From Firmicutes bacterium UBA6806 (GTDB lineage: Bacteria; Bacillota; Clostridia; Peptostreptococcales; Acidaminobacteraceae): a stretch of 50,490 bases of DNA. Of the stretch, positions 49,932 through 50,490 are shown piece after piece. The notes under the pieces are model-generated. The model was not told the origin of the DNA. It did no database searches and saw only the letters and a list, made by a program, of their open reading frames with translations. The stretch covers positions 1 through 50,490 of the forward strand of contig DKFC01000074.1 in NCBI GenBank assembly GCA_002452745.1. Reading direction: 5' to 3'. How positions within the stretch are numbered: the stretch's first letter is position 1; each line of letters begins with the position of its first letter. Made by a program: the position numbers and the translations under genes.

Positions 49932-49964
49932 ATGTATAAGTGCCCAAAATACGATAAAAAATAG
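49932..49964 (+). pseudogene. truncated start of a zinc-ribbon-like ORF
   Basis: ATG follows AAGGAGAG and encodes MYKCPKYDKK, then a stop. It reads like the first residues of a zinc-ribbon protein but is only ten codons. Probably a remnant. Confidence 0.35.
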
Positions 49965-49967
49965 TTA

Positions 49968-50005
49968 TAAGAGGATTTTGCCTATCCTATTATAGAATCC
50001 TCTTA
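49968..50005. repeat. perfect inverted repeat
   Basis: TAAGAGGATT (49968-49977) pairs with AATCCTCTTA (49996-50005) around an 18-base loop. No T tract follows, so it may be a boundary or RNA structure rather than a terminator. Confidence 0.5.
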
Positions 50006-50059
50006 TCAATAAAATGGTATTACGAAATATATAGAATGAGTATACGCACTCGTTTGTGA

Positions 50060-50088
50060 TTGACAGGATTAGGAAATTATAATAAAAT
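50060..50088 (+). promoter_or_regulatory. promoter of the FmdE leader transcript
   Basis: -35 TTGACA (consensus, 50060-50065), 17-base spacer, -10 TAAAAT (50083-50088). Transcription should start near 50095, about 177 bases before ATG 50272. Confidence 0.75.
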
Positions 50089-50094
50089 AACTCA

Positions 50095-50189
50095 TATAAG
50101 CGTTACATATGAAATGTGACAGGTGATTAATTTCACAGCAATTCTACGTCGTGGGTTAAATAGATGGCATTGAAGCCATTTGATAGCTA
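50095..50189 (+). promoter_or_regulatory. structured leader RNA, riboswitch candidate
   Basis: The ~95-nt leader contains GTGA/TCAC and ATGGC/GCCAT (50164-50179) pairings and the unpaired segment GTCGTGGGTT. It ends in AGCTAA (50185-50190), which could pair with the same strand as the terminator. I cannot match it to a class with certainty. FmdE-family genes are often controlled by Moco/Tuco-type riboswitches, so that is the first idea to test. Confidence 0.45.
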
Positions 50190-50224
50190 AGAAAGCTAAC
50201 TTTATGTTAGCTTTCTATTTTTTT
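50190..50224 (+). terminator. attenuator terminator before the FmdE gene
   Basis: AGAAAGCTAAC (50190-50200) pairs perfectly with GTTAGCTTTCT (50206-50216), then ATTTTTTT. It lies between promoter and gene, so expression requires antitermination. Confidence 0.85.
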
Positions 50225-50271
50225 GCATGAAAATTCTTTAAATTTTAAAAGACTAATGGAGGAAAAAAACT

Positions 50272-50490
50272 ATGAATCAAAGTAATTGGGAGAAAGCGGT
50301 GGCATTTCATGGTCATGAATGTCCAGGTTTAGCAATTGGTGTTAAAGCAGTGGAAGCAGTAACGGAAAAAATGCATTTGTCTATCTCAAAAGATGAGGAA
50401 ATTGTCTGTATCACAGAAAATGACGCTTGTGGCGTGGATGCGATTCAATCCCTTTTAAGTTGTACTGTCAATACCGAGTTAAAAAGTCTA
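50272..50490 (+). CDS. FmdE-family metal-binding protein (5' part, runs off window)
   Basis: ATG 50272 follows GGAGG. The visible 73 residues contain FHGHECPGLAIGVKAVE and ENDACGVDAIQSLL, the signature of FmdE proteins first found with molybdenum formylmethanofuran dehydrogenase. The His and Cys residues probably bind metal. Bacterial members are linked to molybdenum/tungsten enzymes, but the function here is unknown. The gene continues past the window. Confidence 0.85.
   Translation, partial: MNQSNWEKAVAFHGHECPGLAIGVKAVEAVTEKMHLSISKDEEIVCITENDACGVDAIQSLLSCTVNTELKSL

Noticed and set aside
44104..50490. CRISPR array as explanation of the repeats
   Set aside because: The units are ~124 bp palindromes separated by 0.3-1.5 kb with genes, not short repeats with uniform spacers.
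1..50490. tRNA or rRNA genes
   Set aside because: I saw no cloverleaf with TTCGA-type T-loop and CCA end, and no rRNA-like blocks. A tRNAscan-SE run would settle this.

Overview
This window looks like low-GC Gram-positive chromosome, most likely from the Clostridia. Strong ribosome binding sites, a Firmicutes T-box leader, single-chain glycyl-tRNA synthetase, pyruvate phosphate dikinase with its regulatory kinase, and the gene order mtaB-HIT-rpsU-yqeY ... phoH-pgpH-ybeY ... cdd-era ... recO ... glyS all point that way. I cannot name the species. The window has three parts.

(1) Positions 1 to about 23,404 are the late half of an HK97-type siphovirus prophage. Its left end, with the expected integrase and replication genes, lies outside the window. 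After a run of small accessory genes (several tiny zinc-ribbon proteins, an HNH nuclease with a homopolymer frameshift, a late sigma-like regulator) come packaging (terminase small candidates, an HNH-P-loop fusion, large terminase), head (portal, protease, capsid), connector, tail and lysis genes, ending in a terminator. Two -1 frameshift signals built on the same heptamer A-AAA-AAG are visible. One is in the usual tail-chaperone G/GT position. The other lies exactly at the capsid stop codon and would add a 94-residue Ig-like domain to some capsid subunits. The prophage ends with a two-gene 'moron' that has its own promoter, a palindromic operator and a terminator.

(2) From 23.5 to 44.1 kb the window is core chromosome: tRNA and ribosome functions (mtaB, rpsU, yqeY, ybeY, era, glyS), c-di-AMP turnover (pgpH), ion transport (a CPA-type antiporter, mgtE), DNA repair (recO), a cytosolic chemoreceptor and the ppsR/ppdK pair. 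A T-box leader precedes glyS.

(3) From about 44.45 to 49.9 kb lies an array of one- or two-gene cassettes, all on the + strand, separated by five copies (plus a decayed sixth) of a ~124-bp imperfect palindromic repeat. The repeat begins like RYYYAAC, ends like GTTRRRY, and overlaps the stop codons of two genes. The architecture is that of integron gene cassettes (attC sites), but no integrase is in the window. The cassettes carry small membrane proteins, two GNAT acetyltransferases, a small P-loop kinase and a YdcF-family protein.

The window closes with a well-formed promoter, a ~90-nt structured leader and an intrinsic terminator upstream of a truncated FmdE-family gene, the layout of a transcription-attenuating riboswitch. 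The observations most worth following up are the capsid frameshift, the cassette array, the HNH-P-loop fusion and the FmdE leader.
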